Positions 8,376 through 17,148 of a stretch of 64,000 nucleotides of DNA are shown here, in pieces (position 1 is the stretch's first letter; each line of letters begins with the position of its first letter). The stretch is from Gammaproteobacteria bacterium. GTDB taxonomy: Bacteria; Pseudomonadota; Gammaproteobacteria; Burkholderiales; Burkholderiaceae_D. Below the pieces are notes generated by a model. It ran no database searches. It saw nothing but the letters and a program-made list of their open reading frames with translations, and was not told the origin of the DNA. The stretch spans positions 43,389 through 107,388 of the forward strand of contig CAJCIC010000018.1 in NCBI GenBank assembly GCA_903970185.1, given 5' to 3'. Position numbers and translations under genes: made by a program.

Positions 8376-8403
8376 CAAGGAACGCGAGATTCCGGCCAAC
8401 AGC
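8376..8403. repeat. dispersed short repeat, family 2, copy B
   Basis: CAAGGAACGCGA and TTCCGGCCA are shared exactly with 7532-7560, with a one-base length difference between them. The whole stretch 8186-8472 holds no supported gene. Confidence 0.5.
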
Positions 8404-8472
8404 AGCCAGCGATCGGCATACCCAGAGCAGTCGTCTAAGTTCCTTCAAGGGTAATCGTGTCAGCGAGCTAGC

Positions 8473-8892
8473 GTGGAGATGCCACCGGGAATAACCAACG
8501 AACCGTCCTGGGTCAAGAACTGCTGCAAGATTCGGGCACGTGCACGTGATCTTCTGGAACGGCGACTCGACCTATTCGCGGCTGCGATCGAAATTGACCG
8601 TCTGGCGCATTGGACTCGCTTAGAAGAGGATGCGGATATTCAAATTTTTCGAAAAATTCTCGGACAGAGTCTCCGGCTACCGATCGGCCCTGAAAGGGAA
8701 TACTGGCAGCCTCATGCTTTGCTGCGCGAAGATGAGAAAATTCAAATCATAAGAGCGCAATGGATTGGCCCGGCGATACTAGCAGCGAAAAGTATTGAAA
8801 GACGGTTTGTGTGGGCGATTACCCGAAGGGCGGAGCTCGCGGGCCTTGGAGTGCGCGGCCCTCAGGTTTCTCGGAAAGGCAGGGCAGACTGA
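8473..8892 (+). CDS. hypothetical protein, possibly a decaying small gene
   Basis: The 139-residue frame has a plausible core: DLLERRLDLFAAAIEIDRLA, LPIGPEREYWQPHALLRE and a C-terminal helix AAKSIERR. This recalls a family of about 120-residue uncharacterised proteins with an LxGRLGLIEAARxL-like start and a LPVGxxRxxW motif. The resemblance is from memory and not proven. A GTG at 8473 and an ATG at 8479 are both possible and neither has a clear ribosome binding site; the tail after residue 115 looks random. It could be intact or degenerate. Confidence 0.45.
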   Translation: MEMPPGITNEPSWVKNCCKIRARARDLLERRLDLFAAAIEIDRLAHWTRLEEDADIQIFRKILGQSLRLPIGPEREYWQPHALLREDEKIQIIRAQWIGPAILAAKSIERRFVWAITRRAELAGLGVRGPQVSRKGRAD

Positions 8893-9005
8893 CATCCTTG
8901 GGCATTCGATAGTCCCGGTTCGGGCCAGGTCGCAATTGCTTAAATGTCCGCTTCCCTATGCCCCAAATTTCCGCTGTGGGTCGACACCGGTCTTGGCGCT
9001 CACTT

Positions 9006-9275
9006 TCATCTTCTGAAATGGCGATTGATAATCGCCTCGAAAGCGCTCAATTCCTTATCCGAAATCAGTTGCAATTCGTGAGCGAGCGCGACCATGCCAA
9101 ATGAAAACTGCACCTGGTCGGATTTTCTGACGCGCCCTGCAGAGAGCTCGAGGAGCGCAAGGCGGATCTGCTCAAGGGCTACGGCTCGCAGTTGTGTTGA
9201 ATCAAGGGCGTCACTGCCTTGGCCTGCAGGATCGAGCGTTGTGACTAGTTCGGTATCCATCGTTCCTTCGGTCAT
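9006..9275 (-). CDS. small hypothetical protein
   Basis: An 89-residue frame with coding-like composition: a charged, helical C-terminal half (LRAVALEQIRLALLELSAGR, then MVALAHELQLISDKELSAFEAIINRHF). GAAGG precedes a second ATG at 9260, so either 9275 or 9260 may be the start. No family is recognised. It is isolated between accessory sequence and the ABC transporter operon. Confidence 0.45.
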   Translation of the reverse strand: MTEGTMDTELVTTLDPAGQGSDALDSTQLRAVALEQIRLALLELSAGRVRKSDQVQFSFGMVALAHELQLISDKELSAFEAIINRHFRR

Positions 9276-9471
9276 GACGCAAGGGAAGCCCTGCAGTTAG
9301 TGCCCAGGCACTGAAGCAGAGTCTACGGCTTCGATGCGTTTTGTCCACGCGCGTCCCTAGTACATTCGCACTAGGATATTCCCAACATCCTGGTGCGCCG
9401 ATTGTCCTAGATGCGCAGGCAGCCACCTGCTCGCGGGGAGGAAGCCTGCAGGGCGATGTGAGCAGGCCTGT

Positions 9472-10770
9472 CTACGCCTCGATGTCGTCAAGGCCGAAAA
9501 CTTCGCGCTTGTCGTCGTAGTTGAACACTTCTGCATAACGGCCCCAGCGGATGATGGCGTCGATGGTTTCGTCTGCTGCAGTATCCGAGAGCGTATCTTC
9601 AAGTTCCTGCTGAAAGCGCGCGCGCGGCGCAATGCGTCCCGGCCTTTCCTGCAGCACCTGGCGGATGTGCTCGGCAAGCGGTACCCAGCTAAGAAGCTGG
9701 CGCGCAAAGAGTGATTTGCGCTGCTGCGTATCGGCGTCGGCAAAACTTCGCCCGAGCGCTGTCAGAGTGATGTCACCTTCGTGCATGTCGGCAAAGCGCA
9801 GGTATTGCAGCGCCTCGCCGATGGGAAAGAGGTCGTCGACTTCAAGGTGCAGGCGGCTTGCGATGTCGGGAAGATCGGCGCGCCCGTGGTAAGGCTCGCT
9901 GCTGATCGTCTCGATCAAGCCCGACATCAGGTTGGTTGATACCGGGCTCAGTCGGCTTGACAGGGTCAGGTCGGCGGTGCGCGTGCCGCCCACGTCCGTG
10001 CGCGCTGTCATCTTCGCGTAGATGTCATCGACAAGTTGCCGGAATGCGGGGTCAAGGCGGTTGCGCGGGTGCGCGAAGTCGATCTTGATCTCGGCGGCAA
10101 GGCGTCCCGGGTTTGCTGCAAGCAGCAGCACCCGGTCGCACATGAAAACCGCTTCCTCAATATTGTGCGTGACGATCAGAATCGATTTGATCGGCAGCTT
10201 CTTGCCAATCCAAAGGTCGAGAAGCTCGGTGCGCAGCGTCTCCGCCGTGAGCACATCAAGCGCTGAAAATGGCTCGTCCATGAGCAAAAGCGTGGGGTTG
10301 ACAACCAGTGCCCTGGCAAAACCCACGCGCTGGCGCATGCCCCCTGACAACTCGCGCGGGTAGGCGTTCTCAAAGCCGTCAAGACCGATCAGATCGATGG
10401 CGGCGAGCGCGCGCTTTCTGCGCTCGGGCGCGGGCGTGCCGATCGCTTCAAGCCCGGCTTCGACGTTGTCAAGGACGGTAAGCCAGGGAAAGAGCGCGAA
10501 GGTCTGAAACACCATGGCGACACCGTTTGCCGGGCCCTTGAGTGGCGCACCCTTGTAGTTGACGGCGCCGCCCGAGGGCTTGATGAGCCCGGCGATGATG
10601 CGCAGCAGCGACGACTTGCCGCACCCCGAACGCCCAAGGATGCCGACGATCTCCCCCTCGTGCAGCGACATGGTGATGTCTTCGAGCACGAGCAACTCGC
10701 CTTGCGCCTTGTCAAAGCCGCGCCTGACGTGTTCGAGTTTGATGATTTCTTCGCCGGGATTCTTGGCCAT
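9472..10770 (-). CDS. NitT/TauT-family ABC transporter ATPase with C-terminal AAA-associated domain
   Basis: The 432-residue protein has a complete ABC ATPase in residues 1-260 (Walker A GRSGCGKSS, signature LSGGMRQR, Walker B LLLMDEPF, switch His in LIVTHN). A second domain of about 150 residues follows, of the AAA-associated C-terminal type found on some nitrate/sulfonate/bicarbonate-class ATPases; it may regulate transport. It lies 15 bases after the permease gene 10786-12516 and is clearly co-transcribed with it. No periplasmic binding protein is encoded beside it, so the substrate cannot be inferred from the cluster. Confidence 0.93.
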   Translation of the reverse strand: MAKNPGEEIIKLEHVRRGFDKAQGELLVLEDITMSLHEGEIVGILGRSGCGKSSLLRIIAGLIKPSGGAVNYKGAPLKGPANGVAMVFQTFALFPWLTVLDNVEAGLEAIGTPAPERRKRALAAIDLIGLDGFENAYPRELSGGMRQRVGFARALVVNPTLLLMDEPFSALDVLTAETLRTELLDLWIGKKLPIKSILIVTHNIEEAVFMCDRVLLLAANPGRLAAEIKIDFAHPRNRLDPAFRQLVDDIYAKMTARTDVGGTRTADLTLSSRLSPVSTNLMSGLIETISSEPYHGRADLPDIASRLHLEVDDLFPIGEALQYLRFADMHEGDITLTALGRSFADADTQQRKSLFARQLLSWVPLAEHIRQVLQERPGRIAPRARFQQELEDTLSDTAADETIDAIIRWGRYAEVFNYDDKREVFGLDDIEA

Positions 10771-10785
10771 GTCTACATTCCTTCG

Positions 10786-12516
10786 CTAGTCGGCGCGCAT
10801 GCGGCCTGCGGCAAATGCATAAAGCGGCCGCCATAGGAGGCGGTTGAAAACGACCACGTAGAGCGACATCACCGAAATGCCGAGAATGATGTGCGGATAG
10901 TCGCCAGCAGCCGTGGTCTGTGCGATGTAGGCGCCAAGCCCGTGCGCATTCAGGTGCGTCGTGCCCCACTGCACCGACTCGGCAACGATGCTGGCGTTCC
11001 ACGCGCCGCCTGAAGCGGTGATTGCGCCCGTCACGTAGTAGGGGAAGATGCCAGGCAGCATGGCGCTGCGCCACCACTGCCAGCCGCGGATGTGAAAGTT
11101 GGCGGCGGCCTCGCGAAAGTCGTTGGGATAGGCCGACGCTCCCGCGACGACGTTAAACAGGATGTACCACTGCGTGCCAAGGATGATCAGCGGGCTCAAC
11201 CAGATATCGGGATTGCCGTGCCACCTGACGATGGCGACGACGAACACCGGAAAGAGCAGATTGGCGGGAAACGCTGCCAGAAACTGGGCCAGCGGCTGGA
11301 TTTTTTCAGCGATCGGTGGCCGCAATCCGATCAGAACGCCAAGCGGCACCCAGACGATCGAGGCGAGCGCAATCAAGACCAGGACACGCATGAGCGTGAT
11401 GCCGCCCAGTCCGAGCACCATCTCGACATCTCCAAGGGTGACGCTGGCGCCAACGAAAGTGATGATGCGGTAGAGCAGGTAGAGCGATAGCGTGACAAGC
11501 AGCGTATTCCAGACGCGATCCTTCCACACCGAGGGTACGCGCCTTGCGGCTCTTGCCACGTCGAGTTTTGGAAAGCGCAAGGGCCAGCGCGTCATGGCCA
11601 AAAAGCCATGGCCTAACGGCGAGAGCAGCACGATCATGAGGCTCGTGCGGCGCGTCAGATTCAACAGCCACGATTGCGGGGCGACGGCCGATGCCGTGTT
11701 CTCGATGCGGAACTTGTCGGCAAAGGCGACAAGCGGACGAAACAGCAACTGATCGTAGGCGATGATGACAAGCGTCATGGCAATGATGACGTAGCCCACT
11801 GCATGCAGATCGCGCACGTCGATCGCGCGTGCGAGATAGGAGCCGATGCCAGGCAAGACCACCGTGTTGTTGCCCACCGTGATGGCTTCTGAGGCGACCA
11901 CGAAAAACCAGCCACCGGACATGCTCATCATCATGTTCCAGATCAGGCCCGGCACGGCAAACGGCACTTCGAGCTTCCAGAAGCGCTGCCAGCCGGTGAA
12001 CTGGAAATTCTCGCTGACTTCGATCAGGTCACGCGGCACCGTGCGCAAGGACTGATAGAAACTGAAGGCCATGTTCCAGGCCTGGCTCGTGAAAATGGCG
12101 AAGATCGCGGCGCATTCGGCGCCAATCACGCGCCCGGGGAATAGCGACATGAAAAACGTGACGGTAAACGAGATATAGCCCAGGACCGGCACCGATTGCA
12201 GGATGTCAAGCGCTGGCACGAGAATGCGTTCGGCGCGCGCGCTCTTGGCTGCGAGGGTCGCATAGGTCAGCGTGAAGAAGAGCGACGCCGCCATCGCGGC
12301 AAGCATGCGCAGCGTCGTGCGCAGCGCATATTCGGGCAGCTCGCGCCAGTCGAGCGAGACATTTTGTGTTGCCAGCGTTGACAGCGGCACCAGCGTGTCG
12401 CGAAAGCTGGTGCTAGCGAGTACGAGCAGTCCAATCACGAGCGGGAACACCACCACGTCCCAGCGGTTGGGAAAGAGCCGGATGGCCAGCGGCGATTGGA
12501 TGGCGGTGGTGGTCAT
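10786..12516 (-). CDS. fused double-permease of the NitT/TauT ABC transporter
   Basis: This 576-residue membrane protein contains two complete permease domains in one chain, about residues 60-280 and 360-570. Each has its own EAA loop that docks on the ATPase (EVSENFQFTGWQRFWKLEVP and EAAANFHIRGWQWWRSAMLP). Most family members are single-domain homodimers of about 260 residues, so this is a natural fusion, seen in relatives that pair with the C-terminally extended ATPase encoded next. The gene is divergent from the MarR-type regulator at 12733 with 216 bases between, which makes it a likely target of that regulator. Confidence 0.92.
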   Translation of the reverse strand: MTTTAIQSPLAIRLFPNRWDVVVFPLVIGLLVLASTSFRDTLVPLSTLATQNVSLDWRELPEYALRTTLRMLAAMAASLFFTLTYATLAAKSARAERILVPALDILQSVPVLGYISFTVTFFMSLFPGRVIGAECAAIFAIFTSQAWNMAFSFYQSLRTVPRDLIEVSENFQFTGWQRFWKLEVPFAVPGLIWNMMMSMSGGWFFVVASEAITVGNNTVVLPGIGSYLARAIDVRDLHAVGYVIIAMTLVIIAYDQLLFRPLVAFADKFRIENTASAVAPQSWLLNLTRRTSLMIVLLSPLGHGFLAMTRWPLRFPKLDVARAARRVPSVWKDRVWNTLLVTLSLYLLYRIITFVGASVTLGDVEMVLGLGGITLMRVLVLIALASIVWVPLGVLIGLRPPIAEKIQPLAQFLAAFPANLLFPVFVVAIVRWHGNPDIWLSPLIILGTQWYILFNVVAGASAYPNDFREAAANFHIRGWQWWRSAMLPGIFPYYVTGAITASGGAWNASIVAESVQWGTTHLNAHGLGAYIAQTTAAGDYPHIILGISVMSLYVVVFNRLLWRPLYAFAAGRMRAD

Positions 12517-12663
12517 GGATGCGGCTTACCCAGGAACGCTCGTGCGCGGGGAATCGTACCGTAAAGTAGTCGCTGCGACGCGCCGAGCCGCGACGATATT
12601 TCAGATTTGCGACGTCCTCGTGACAGTCACCCTACAGGCTCCCGAACCCGGCCTGCGAAGCAA

Positions 12664-12681
12664 ACAAATTATCTATAAAAT
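12664..12681. promoter_or_regulatory. shared 18-bp AT-rich motif, copy 1
   Basis: ACAAATTATCTATAAAAT lies 52 bases before the MarR gene in an otherwise GC-rich intergenic region. It is identical at 17 of 18 positions to 24929-24946, between livK and the hydantoinase gene. It is a candidate binding site for the adjacent regulator. Confidence 0.55.
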
Positions 12682-12732
12682 ATCGACATTACTGGTCTGG
12701 CCGGCGTACCGTTCGAGTTCACAGGACCCATC

Positions 12733-13287
12733 ATGAGCACCCAGAAAAAGCGGCGCGAGCCGGCCGCGCGGCCCATCGAGAAGGCGCGGCGTGGCATCGT
12801 TTCGTCGTCGCATCTGGTGTCAAGCCGAAGCCCCGAATTGTCCGAATTCGAATTCGGCCTGATCATCGCGTGGAATGCCTACAGTCGATGGGCGGTGCGC
12901 TGCATGGCCGCAGCCGGCCTGCCCGATCTGGCGATTACCGATGTCAACGTGCTGCACCACGTCAATCATCGCGGGCGCAGCAAGAAGCTCGCGGATCTTT
13001 GCCTGATCCAAAACGTCGAAGATACGCACGTCATCAGCTATTCGCTCAAGAAGCTGATTGCGCTCGGTGCGGTGCGCGGCGAGCGCATCGGCAAGGAAGT
13101 GCTTTATTCCGTCACCGATGAAGGGCGTGCCGTGGTCGAGCGCTATCGTGAAGTCCGCGAGCGATGTCTGGTCGAGAGCATGGGTCCCAATAGCGCCGAC
13201 AATCGTGACATCGGCGAACTGGCCAACACCTTGCGGCGCCTCTCGGGCCAGTACGATCAGGCCGCGCGCGCTGCTGCGTCGCTCTAG
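12733..13287 (+). CDS. MarR-type winged-helix transcriptional regulator
   Basis: The 184-residue protein has a basic N-terminal tail (KKRREPAARPIEKARRG) and a MarR-class winged helix: LAITDVNVLHHVNHRGRSKKLADLCLIQNVEDTHVISYSLKKL with the wing GERIGKEVLYSVTDEGRAVVERY. Such proteins are small-molecule-responsive repressors that often control neighbouring transport or catabolic genes. The ATG at 12733 has AGGA seven bases upstream. It is divergent from the NitT/TauT ABC genes, and the AT-rich motif in front of it recurs upstream of the distant hydantoinase and LIV operons, suggesting one regulon. The inducer is unknown. Confidence 0.88.
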   Translation: MSTQKKRREPAARPIEKARRGIVSSSHLVSSRSPELSEFEFGLIIAWNAYSRWAVRCMAAAGLPDLAITDVNVLHHVNHRGRSKKLADLCLIQNVEDTHVISYSLKKLIALGAVRGERIGKEVLYSVTDEGRAVVERYREVRERCLVESMGPNSADNRDIGELANTLRRLSGQYDQAARAAASL

Positions 13288-13982
13288 GGCTGGGCGAGCG
13301 CGAACACGCGCTCGTTCTGGCCTTTGCCGCGCTCGCCACAGAGCTTTGCGATCAGGCCGCCAAACCCGCCCGTGACGCGATTGAAAACGCGTGCGCTGGT
13401 CGCAACGCGCGGCTGGGCGCTGAAATGGACCTGCGCGCCCTTGGCGATCAGCGCCTCGACGAGGGCAATGTGCTCGTGTTTGCGAAGCGGTGGGAATCCC
13501 CCGGCGCAAAGGTAGGCCGACGCACTTACGCCGAGGTTTGCGCCATGGATGTGCCGGTGCCCGTCCCGGTCGGTGTAATCGGCTTCGTATCGCCGTTTCA
13601 CGTCTGCGTCATAAAGATGCCAGTCATGCACCGACACCGTGCCACAAACCGCCTCGGCATTCAGGCTGATCTGGCGTGCCAGCCAGTCCGGGGCGACCAA
13701 GGTATCGGCGTCGGTGAAGGCCAGCCACGAGGCGCCGCGCCTCAGCAGATGGTCGGCGCCCGCAGCGCGCGCAGCGCCAACGGAGCGTGCCTTGATGGCG
13801 ATGCTTTCTACGCCCATCTCGGCCACGATCTGAGCAGTGCGGTCGCTGCACGCATCAAGGACCACGACAACCCCGACGCACCTTGCATTGAGCTCCTCGT
13901 GGCCGGCGCTGGCCAGCACCGATGCAAGGCACGAAGCGATCGTGGCTTCTTCGTTGTGCGCGGGAATGACGACGCCGATCAA
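13284..13982 (-). CDS. family 2 glycosyltransferase
   Basis: Starting at TTG 13982 the gene encodes 232 residues with the GT-A fold of family 2 transferases: an initial IGVVIPAHNEEATIASCL motif, the VVVLDACSDRT nucleotide-sugar site, and FTDADT as the metal-binding DxD region. It probably transfers a sugar from a nucleotide donor in the cytoplasm. The TTG overlaps the TGA of the methyltransferase gene (TTGA) and has GGGA five bases upstream, so translation is coupled. An upstream GTG at 14027 would overlap more but places residues before the normal domain start. It is the last gene of a four-gene operon. Confidence 0.85.
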   Translation of the reverse strand: MIGVVIPAHNEEATIASCLASVLASAGHEELNARCVGVVVVLDACSDRTAQIVAEMGVESIAIKARSVGAARAAGADHLLRRGASWLAFTDADTLVAPDWLARQISLNAEAVCGTVSVHDWHLYDADVKRRYEADYTDRDGHRHIHGANLGVSASAYLCAGGFPPLRKHEHIALVEALIAKGAQVHFSAQPRVATSARVFNRVTGGFGGLIAKLCGERGKGQNERVFALAQP

Positions 13983-14587
13983 CGCAGTCCCTCGCGGGCG
14001 GCAACCGAATGCGTGTCGTTGGTCCACACGTCAAGCAGGAAGTCGGCTTCGATATGGCTGGCCAGCCGTCGTAGGTCATGGCCCATCAGAAAGGGTGCGA
14101 TGCGTTCGTGCACGTCATCGCCTGTGCCGTGTGCGCCCTCGATCGGATAGCGCCAGTGACACACGACGATCTCGCCTGGCGTGGCCAGATTGGCCTCGAT
14201 CAGATCGAGCGTATTGAGAAGTTCCTGATGCGAAAGGTAGTAGCCGATCTCGTTGATGACGACCAGATCGAATTTGCCCTCCGGCCATTGGGCAGGGATG
14301 TAGCCATGCACGAGCTTGACGTGATCCAGCGGGCCAAGGCGCTGTCGCGTCAACTCCAGGGCGCGCGCCGACGCGTCGCAGGCGACGACCTCGGCGCCGC
14401 GCTCGGCAAGCCTTGAGGTCACTTCGCCATTGGCAGGTCCGATCTCGAGGATGCGGCGATAAAGGGGACGCGATAGTACGGCAAGCAGGAGCTCGCGCTT
14501 GCGCTTTTCATACCAGCGCGTGCGGTAGCCCCACGGATCGTCCGTGACGCCGAACATCTCGTCGAACTGCGATGCGCGCGCGTTCAT
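13979..14587 (-). CDS. NodS-like class I SAM-dependent methyltransferase
   Basis: This 202-residue protein shows the SAM-binding motif ILEIGPANGEVTSRLA (about residues 46-61), the acidic VVACDAS after strand 2, and FDLVVINEIGYYL as motif IV. The pattern is that of the NodS family, whose founder N-methylates a deacetylated chitooligosaccharide. That fits the preceding gene, a PIG-L deacetylase, and the following glycosyltransferase. Order in the operon is acyl-CoA dehydrogenase-like, deacetylase, methyltransferase, glycosyltransferase. The role in modifying an amino sugar is inferred from context. Confidence 0.9.
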   Translation of the reverse strand: MNARASQFDEMFGVTDDPWGYRTRWYEKRKRELLLAVLSRPLYRRILEIGPANGEVTSRLAERGAEVVACDASARALELTRQRLGPLDHVKLVHGYIPAQWPEGKFDLVVINEIGYYLSHQELLNTLDLIEANLATPGEIVVCHWRYPIEGAHGTGDDVHERIAPFLMGHDLRRLASHIEADFLLDVWTNDTHSVAAREGLR

Positions 14588-14613
14588 CGGCGTGCCCGAG
14601 AAATCTCGGCCTT

Positions 14614-15354
14614 TCAGATCAGGAAAATCTCGAACGCTCGCCTGAAGTGTTCGAGTGTGGCTGCAGGCAGGATCGGCTGCTCAAGATCGTCTTCGATCTG
14701 ACTGCGAAATGCATCGAGCGCGCGCGCCTTGCGCCTGCGCGTATCGGCAGTGATGTCAAGGCGGACCGCGCGCGCCCACGGAAAGTCGTTGGGCTCGCAC
14801 CAATGCCAGCCCCAGATCGGCACCTGAAAGCATCTGAGCCCGCGCGTGTGGCACAGGGTCTGAACCGACAGCGCCGTTGCCTCGTGATCGGGATGCCCGT
14901 CTGCGTCCCACGGACAAAAGACGACATCGTCCGGACCCAGCAGTTGTGCCAGTTGCGCAGTCAGGGCATCGATGTGCTTGCCAACAGCGCCGTCGGGCAA
15001 CCCCATGCGCAGCACCGGGTTCGCGGCCAGGCCCAGCTCCCAAAGTGCACGGGAACGCTCGCTCATGCGCACGCGCTTGACGACCGATGGCTCGTGGTGC
15101 GGATGGCTCGCCTCGCCGTCGGTGACGGCAATGATCAGGATCTCGCGGCCGGCAGCTGCGGCAATCGAGATCAGCGCTCCGGTGCCAAGGACTTCGTCGT
15201 CAGGATGCGGCGCGACGACGACTAGCCGCGCGCCTTCTGGCACCAGCTCGGCAAGCGACATCGCGGGTAGGGCGGAGAACTCGGCACCGGCGGCCCAGAG
15301 GGCTTCTGCCGTTCCTGTGCCGGCGATTACTGGGCGTTCGAGAAGCGCGTCCAT
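14614..15354 (-). CDS. PIG-L family deacetylase
   Basis: The 246-residue protein carries the zinc-site motif APHPDDE (residues 48-54) and the later PWDADGHPDHEA histidine motif of PIG-L/LmbE enzymes. These remove acetyl groups from N-acetylglucosaminyl conjugates in the cytoplasm. Its start at 15354 lies inside the end of the upstream acyl-CoA dehydrogenase-like gene (28-base overlap), and the methyltransferase begins 26 bases after its stop. The chemistry of a deacetylase followed by a NodS-like methyltransferase suggests sequential modification of one amino-sugar-containing molecule. Confidence 0.92.
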   Translation of the reverse strand: MDALLERPVIAGTGTAEALWAAGAEFSALPAMSLAELVPEGARLVVVAPHPDDEVLGTGALISIAAAAGREILIIAVTDGEASHPHHEPSVVKRVRMSERSRALWELGLAANPVLRMGLPDGAVGKHIDALTAQLAQLLGPDDVVFCPWDADGHPDHEATALSVQTLCHTRGLRCFQVPIWGWHWCEPNDFPWARAVRLDITADTRRRKARALDAFRSQIEDDLEQPILPAATLEHFRRAFEIFLI

Positions 15355-16418
15355 TGCATGTCTTTCTTGAGTGCCAGTGCGCCAAGTTCTGCCAGATCAC
15401 GCTCGGCGTGGCTTTGCCTGAGGAACACCGGCAGGTCAGCGGCCATGGCCGCGAACTGTGCGTCCATGCAAAACGGTTTTGCGCCGAGTGCGCGTCCTGC
15501 ATGATCGAGTACCTCGCGGCAGGCGTTCTCGACGATGGCGCGTACCGACAGTGCCAGCGCGCGCTGGTTGCTCTTCGGATGGGCATCGATCGCGTGCGCC
15601 GCTGCGGTCAGTGCAAAGCGCGCGCTATCCATGGCCGCAATGACGCTGCCCAGGTGGGCAAGACCGTGCTCATCGTGACGCGCGAGCAAAGCCGTATGCA
15701 GCTTCGAGGCAATCAGCGCGGCACCGCCGTACCAGCAGGCGGCAACGCCAATCGCTCCGTGCCAGAATCCCGGCCGTGACAGATACTCGCTCGGCTGACC
15801 GACGCGCGTACAGGGCAGGTCACGAAATTCGATGCGCGCGGTCTCGGTTTGAGCCATGCCCACCGCAGCCCAGGGTCCCTTGACAATGACAATGCGCGGA
15901 TCGCGCAGCTCGACCGCGAGCAAAAGGGGCTGGCCGCTTGCCGAGCGTGCCGTGACGAGCGCATGGCTCAGATCAAGTGCGCCAGAACACCAGTCCTTGA
16001 CGCCGCTAAGGAACAGTTCACCCTTGGCGCTGGTTTCGACAAACAGCGCGGGCGGTTGCGACTCCGCGGCAAACACGCCCCACGTCCCCTGGGGAATCCC
16101 TGCGCCTGGCGCAAGCTCGGTGAAGATGGCCATGGCGTCGGTGTGCGCCTCATACAGCTTGGCAAGGGGAAGGCTGAGCGCGGAAACCTCGGCGAGTCGC
16201 TCAAAGCGCTCGCAGGTCTTGCCACCCCCGGGTGCGGGCAGCTCACCGAACCCCTGCGCAACCAGAATCTCGAGGCTTTCTGCAAGACCCGGCAGGCGCC
16301 TGCCGTCTGCGACGAGCCGCGAGAGCACATCTTTCAGGGGTGAACGCGCGCGCGGGCGCAAGCCAAAGCTTGCGTCATAGGGCTGCGCATCGATTCTGTC
16401 GTAAAGTTTCTGGTCCAT
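15327..16418 (-). CDS. acyl-CoA dehydrogenase-like flavoprotein
   Basis: From the ATG at 16418 the product is 363 residues. It has the acyl-CoA dehydrogenase arrangement: a helical N-terminal part, a beta segment with GTWGVFAAESQPPA and FLSGVKDWCSGALD resembling the flavin-contacting region, and a C-terminal four-helix part (LGSVIAAMDSARFALTAAAHAI, LDHAGRALGAKPF). It would oxidise a thioester or related substrate with FAD, but sequence similarity to biochemically known members is low. The upstream extension to 16577 lacks family features. It leads the operon with the deacetylase, methyltransferase and glycosyltransferase. Confidence 0.85.
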   Translation of the reverse strand: MDQKLYDRIDAQPYDASFGLRPRARSPLKDVLSRLVADGRRLPGLAESLEILVAQGFGELPAPGGGKTCERFERLAEVSALSLPLAKLYEAHTDAMAIFTELAPGAGIPQGTWGVFAAESQPPALFVETSAKGELFLSGVKDWCSGALDLSHALVTARSASGQPLLLAVELRDPRIVIVKGPWAAVGMAQTETARIEFRDLPCTRVGQPSEYLSRPGFWHGAIGVAACWYGGAALIASKLHTALLARHDEHGLAHLGSVIAAMDSARFALTAAAHAIDAHPKSNQRALALSVRAIVENACREVLDHAGRALGAKPFCMDAQFAAMAADLPVFLRQSHAERDLAELGALALKKDMQWTRFSNAQ

Positions 16419-16746
16419 GTCCGTGGCGCCTGGGCAACTGGCCCACGCGCGAAGCCGAACAGCAATGTTTGTGCCCCCCACATCGCGTGGATTCGACACC
16501 CCTGCCGGGGAACTGAACGCAGATGCATGGAGCGAGCGCCTACCGCGTTTCGCGGCACAGGCAGCCGGTCCTCGCAAAATTGCGAATGTGCGCTGGGAGA
16601 AGCGCTAGCACGCGGCGCGCAGAGGGCTCCGAAGTGGCCAGAGAGGGTGGCTCATCCGGGGCCCTTTTCGCGTCATCGCCATTAGAGACATTCTTGCTTG
16701 CTGCCGACGCAGAAGCTGCCCGACAAGTCGCGCTTAAGGAGGCTGA
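16419..16746. other. intergenic region upstream of the four-gene operon
   Basis: These 328 bases must hold the promoter of the minus-strand operon 13284-16418 and the 3' end signals of the tautomerase gene. No convincing promoter boxes or terminator stem were seen. Frames in it are out-of-frame extensions without motifs. Confidence 0.4.
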
Positions 16747-17139
16747 TCAGCCTTCCGGAACATACTGGGCAATGCCATTGCCAAAAGACCAGTCGACCCG
16801 TGTGCCTTCGCTGATGTTGATGATCACATCCTCACCACGAATAATCCCGGTTGCGGCAACATTTGCGGCAATCGCCCGATAGAGTGCGCGCTTGGTGTTG
16901 TTACTGCGGCCGGTGGACGCAGTGATTTGCACGAACATGGCTTGTGGCAGGTGGTCGATACCCTGGAACGACGGAGTGACCACGAGGCCATGTCCCACCG
17001 CATGCTCGCTGATGACCTGGAACAGGTCTGCTTCGGGGACATTGAACGTGGCCACCAGTGCGCGGTGGACCGCGTCACCCAGTGCAGCGAGCTCTGCAGG
17101 TGAGTGACCGAGGGTGAGGTCGATGCGAACGAGGGGCAT
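16747..17139 (-). CDS. tautomerase-superfamily protein
   Basis: The 130-residue protein begins Met-Pro-Leu-Val; after Met removal Pro1 would be the catalytic base of the tautomerase superfamily. The body repeats the beta-alpha-beta layout (MPLVRIDLTLGHSPAELAALGDAVHRAL and MFVQITASTGRSNNTKRALYRAI), matching the longer fused-subunit class of about 125-130 residues (TomN/MIF-like size) rather than 62-residue 4-oxalocrotonate tautomerase. Substrate unknown. It follows the ada gene on the same strand after nine bases and is probably co-transcribed. Confidence 0.88.
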   Translation of the reverse strand: MPLVRIDLTLGHSPAELAALGDAVHRALVATFNVPEADLFQVISEHAVGHGLVVTPSFQGIDHLPQAMFVQITASTGRSNNTKRALYRAIAANVAATGIIRGEDVIINISEGTRVDWSFGNGIAQYVPEG

Positions 17140-17148
17140 GGCAGTTCC

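Noticed and set aside
5900..9300. integron-type cassette array
   Set aside because: Small ORFs and repeats look similar, but no attC core sites (GTTRRRY/RYYYAAC pairs) or integrase gene were found.
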